Origin: Paenibacillus sp. PvR098
GTDB taxonomy: Bacteria; Bacillota; Bacilli; Paenibacillales; NBRC-103111
Length of the DNA: 64,000 bases
Reading direction: 5' to 3'
Assembly (NCBI RefSeq): GCF_017833255.1
Contig: NZ_JAFIBU010000001.1
Location: 1,550,001 to 1,614,000 of the forward strand
Shown here: in pieces, positions 62,274 to 64,000 of the stretch
How positions within the stretch are numbered: position 1 is the first letter of the stretch
Layout of the letters: each line of letters begins with the position of its first letter
Position numbers and translations under genes: made by a program
Notes under the pieces: generated by a model
Databases searched by the model: none
Told to the model about the DNA's origin: nothing
The model's input: only the letters and a program-made list of their open reading frames with translations

Positions 62274-63127
62274 CCAGAATAACTATCACGCCACTTCAGC
62301 ATCTTTTTCTCTAAAAAACGGACGAAGGAGTCGGATAGTTTACCTACGATGGCAAAAATCAAAATGCCGACGATAACGACGTCCGTCCGGGAAAATTGTC
62401 GGGCATCGTTAATCATATAGCCTACCCCTTCACTCGACCCCATTAATTCCGCTACAACCAGCCCCAGCCAAGAAACCCCGATTGACAACCGCAACCCCAA
62501 TAAAATACTTGGGAGCGCTGCTGGGATAATCAGTTTGGAAACCAGTTTTATTTTGCTGAATTCCAGTACCTTGGCGACTTCAAACAGCTTGGAATCGACG
62601 CCGCGTATTCCGGTAAAAGTGTTGATGTATAAAGGAAAAAAGGCGCCAAGCGCAATCAGCAGCACTTTGGATTCTTCACCTATTCCAAACCAAAGAATAA
62701 ATAGCGGGGTTATCGCCAGATGCGGAATCGTTCGCAGCATTTGTACAGATGGATCAACCGTTTCTTCAAATTTCCTGAATAATCCGGCCAATATGCCCGA
62801 AAGCAAACCCAGCGAACCGCCCAAGAGAAAACCCGTCAGGGCGCGGTATAAGCTGATGCTCAAATTTCCGAACAACTCCCCGGACACGATCAATTCCCAG
62901 AACGCTGCCGTGATCTGAATTGGAGAAGGTAAAATCGTACCCGATACCATTTCGGAGAAAGCCGCTAATTGCCAGAAAATAACCAAAATAACGGGTAACA
63001 AGCTTCCTCTGATAATACTTAAGCCCAGTGATTTTTTTTTGCCTGCGTGGTCGGAAACCGTAGGATTTTTAATCTTTTCTGTCTTGGCTGTTGTTTTTGC
63101 CGTCAAGGCATTCGAATACGCCTTCAT
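62270..63127 (-). CDS. ABC transporter permease, SsuC/TauC/NrtB type
   Basis: 285 residues, six membrane segments, BPD_transp_1 domain with EAA-type loop VDSKLFEVAKVLEFSKIKLVSKLIIPAALPSILLGLRLSIGVSW. A hydrophilic Lys/Thr-rich N-terminal extension of about 30 residues precedes the first helix. Belongs to the aliphatic sulfonate / taurine / nitrate importer group. Preceded directly (8 bases) by its binding-protein gene; no ATPase gene follows. ATG 63127 after AGGTGGGAGA. Confidence 0.88.
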   Translation of the reverse strand: MKAYSNALTAKTTAKTEKIKNPTVSDHAGKKKSLGLSIIRGSLLPVILVIFWQLAAFSEMVSGTILPSPIQITAAFWELIVSGELFGNLSISLYRALTGFLLGGSLGLLSGILAGLFRKFEETVDPSVQMLRTIPHLAITPLFILWFGIGEESKVLLIALGAFFPLYINTFTGIRGVDSKLFEVAKVLEFSKIKLVSKLIIPAALPSILLGLRLSIGVSWLGLVVAELMGSSEGVGYMINDARQFSRTDVVIVGILIFAIVGKLSDSFVRFLEKKMLKWRDSYSG

Positions 63128-63135
63128 TCTCCCAC

Positions 63136-64000
63136 CTACTTGTTAGTTTTAGTATCCTTTTTTACGTTATTAATGAACGTATTGTCAATTACCTTGGCGG
63201 CGTCCAGTTTATTTTTTACGCCTCCCAGCTGTTGAAGCGTGTCTGCCGTTTTTTGCTGCTCCTTGATGTACTCGTCGGATACAGGGTCATTACGGAAATC
63301 GGTGTTGTTTGCTATGTTGGCCACAATGGATTTATCCAGTTTGAGAACTTTTGAATAGAGCTCGATCGCTTCATTCGCATTGTTGCTTTGCCAGGACACC
63401 GCCTCATCCAATGCTTTTAAATAAAGCTCCACAAATTCGGGATGCTCTTTCGCAAATTTTGTGCTGGTGATGTTAAAATTCGGACTCGGCATTTTCAAAT
63501 CATCGCCCGACACTAATATCCTGGCTCCGACGTTGGCTTGCTCTGTACTAATAAAAGGCTCCCAGATCCCCCATACATCCACAGTGTTGTTTTCGAATGC
63601 CGGCTTGGCTTCAGAAGGGGCCAATTGAATTAACTTCACATCGGACGGCTGCAATCCGGCTTGATCAAGGGTACGATAAATCAGATTATAAGATGTGCTG
63701 CCTTTAGCAACAGCTATCTTCTTGTCTTTTAATTCTTGGATCGTTTTAATCGGGCTGTCCTTCGGCACTAATAACACATTATTCTTTAATCCGGTACTGT
63801 ACAAGGAAACCACTTTGAAGTCGATGCCCGCTGACTGAGCAACGATAACCGGTGTATTTCCGCAAGCGAGAAAATCGATATGATTGGCGGACAATGCTTC
63901 AAATTCTTCGGGTCCAGTTTGAAATTCAACCCAGTTAATTTTCGCCCCTTTTGCGGCAAACTGCTGTTCTATAAATCCTTTTTCTTTAGCGAGATAAGCA
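63136..64000 (-). CDS. ABC transporter substrate-binding protein, SsuA/TauA type (partial, runs off the window)
   Basis: The reading frame is open from the right edge of the window (first complete codon at 63999) to the stop at 63136, so the N-terminus and signal peptide are outside. Visible are GPEEFEALSANHIDFLACGNTPVIVAQSAG, KDSPIKTIQELKDKKIAVAKGSTSYNLIYR and AFENNTVDVWGIWEPFIS, typical of aliphatic-sulfonate-binding proteins. It delivers a sulfonate or similar anion to the permease at 62270. Three-quarters or more of the protein is seen. Confidence 0.87.
   Translation of the reverse strand, partial: AYLAKEKGFIEQQFAAKGAKINWVEFQTGPEEFEALSANHIDFLACGNTPVIVAQSAGIDFKVVSLYSTGLKNNVLLVPKDSPIKTIQELKDKKIAVAKGSTSYNLIYRTLDQAGLQPSDVKLIQLAPSEAKPAFENNTVDVWGIWEPFISTEQANVGARILVSGDDLKMPSPNFNITSTKFAKEHPEFVELYLKALDEAVSWQSNNANEAIELYSKVLKLDKSIVANIANNTDFRNDPVSDEYIKEQQKTADTLQQLGGVKNKLDAAKVIDNTFINNVKKDTKTNK

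Overview
The window looks like chromosomal DNA of a Paenibacillus-type Bacillota. Evidence is in the sequence: moderate to low GC, strong AGGAGG-type ribosome binding sites with many GTG/TTG starts, lipoprotein signal peptides, rho-independent terminators, cre-like catabolite-control sites and a cobalamin riboswitch. The species assignment is inference. No rRNA, tRNA or CRISPR array was seen.

Region 1 (797-19356, all minus) is an aromatic-acid degradation island behind a divergent LysR regulator (19750-20652). It holds four naphthalene/benzoate-dioxygenase-type alpha subunits (two are a tandem duplicate), two beta subunits, a VanA/phthalate-type Rieske oxygenase, two LigB-type extradiol dioxygenases, a meta-cleavage-product hydrolase, a 4,5-dihydroxyphthalate-decarboxylase-like protein, and one ABC transporter (ATPase and fused permease) served by three paralogous binding lipoproteins that share a Cys-x-Cys-Pro-Pro-Arg-Pro-Asp motif. 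No ferredoxin or reductase is present.

Region 2 (20776-25306, minus) is a TctCBA tricarboxylate transporter operon with an RraA/CHA-aldolase-like gene and an FCD regulator. Region 3 (25599-35248, minus) appears to be one regulon. A long transcription unit encodes a TRAP transporter, an iron-type alcohol dehydrogenase, a LarA-like protein, a broken DapA-like pseudogene, DhaK/DhaL kinase subunits and a second FCD regulator. It ends at a terminator, and an intact DapA-like gene follows. The same palindrome, GATGTC-N8-GACATC, lies in front of both the long unit and the intact DapA-like gene. This is my best candidate for an undescribed (sugar-acid-like) catabolic system. A class II aldolase gene with a divergent LysR gene follows (35917-37631).

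Region 4 (37836-54185) is mixed: an egtB-egtD ergothioneine operon, a dihydrolipoamide-dehydrogenase-like flavoprotein, a hybrid sensor kinase, a B12-riboswitch-controlled nitroreductase followed by a 3'-truncated peptide/nickel-type binding protein, an AI-2E transporter, manganese catalase, an alpha/beta hydrolase, a frameshifted IS110 transposase next to structured non-coding DNA, and small genes separated by a dispersed hairpin repeat. Region 5 (54858-59367) is a RidA / AbgT transporter / M20 peptidase operon with a divergent YheO-type regulator. Region 6 (59540-64000) has decayed small genes, an erythromycin-esterase family gene, a GIY-YIG-like gene, and a sulfonate/nitrate-type ABC permease and binding protein running off the right edge.
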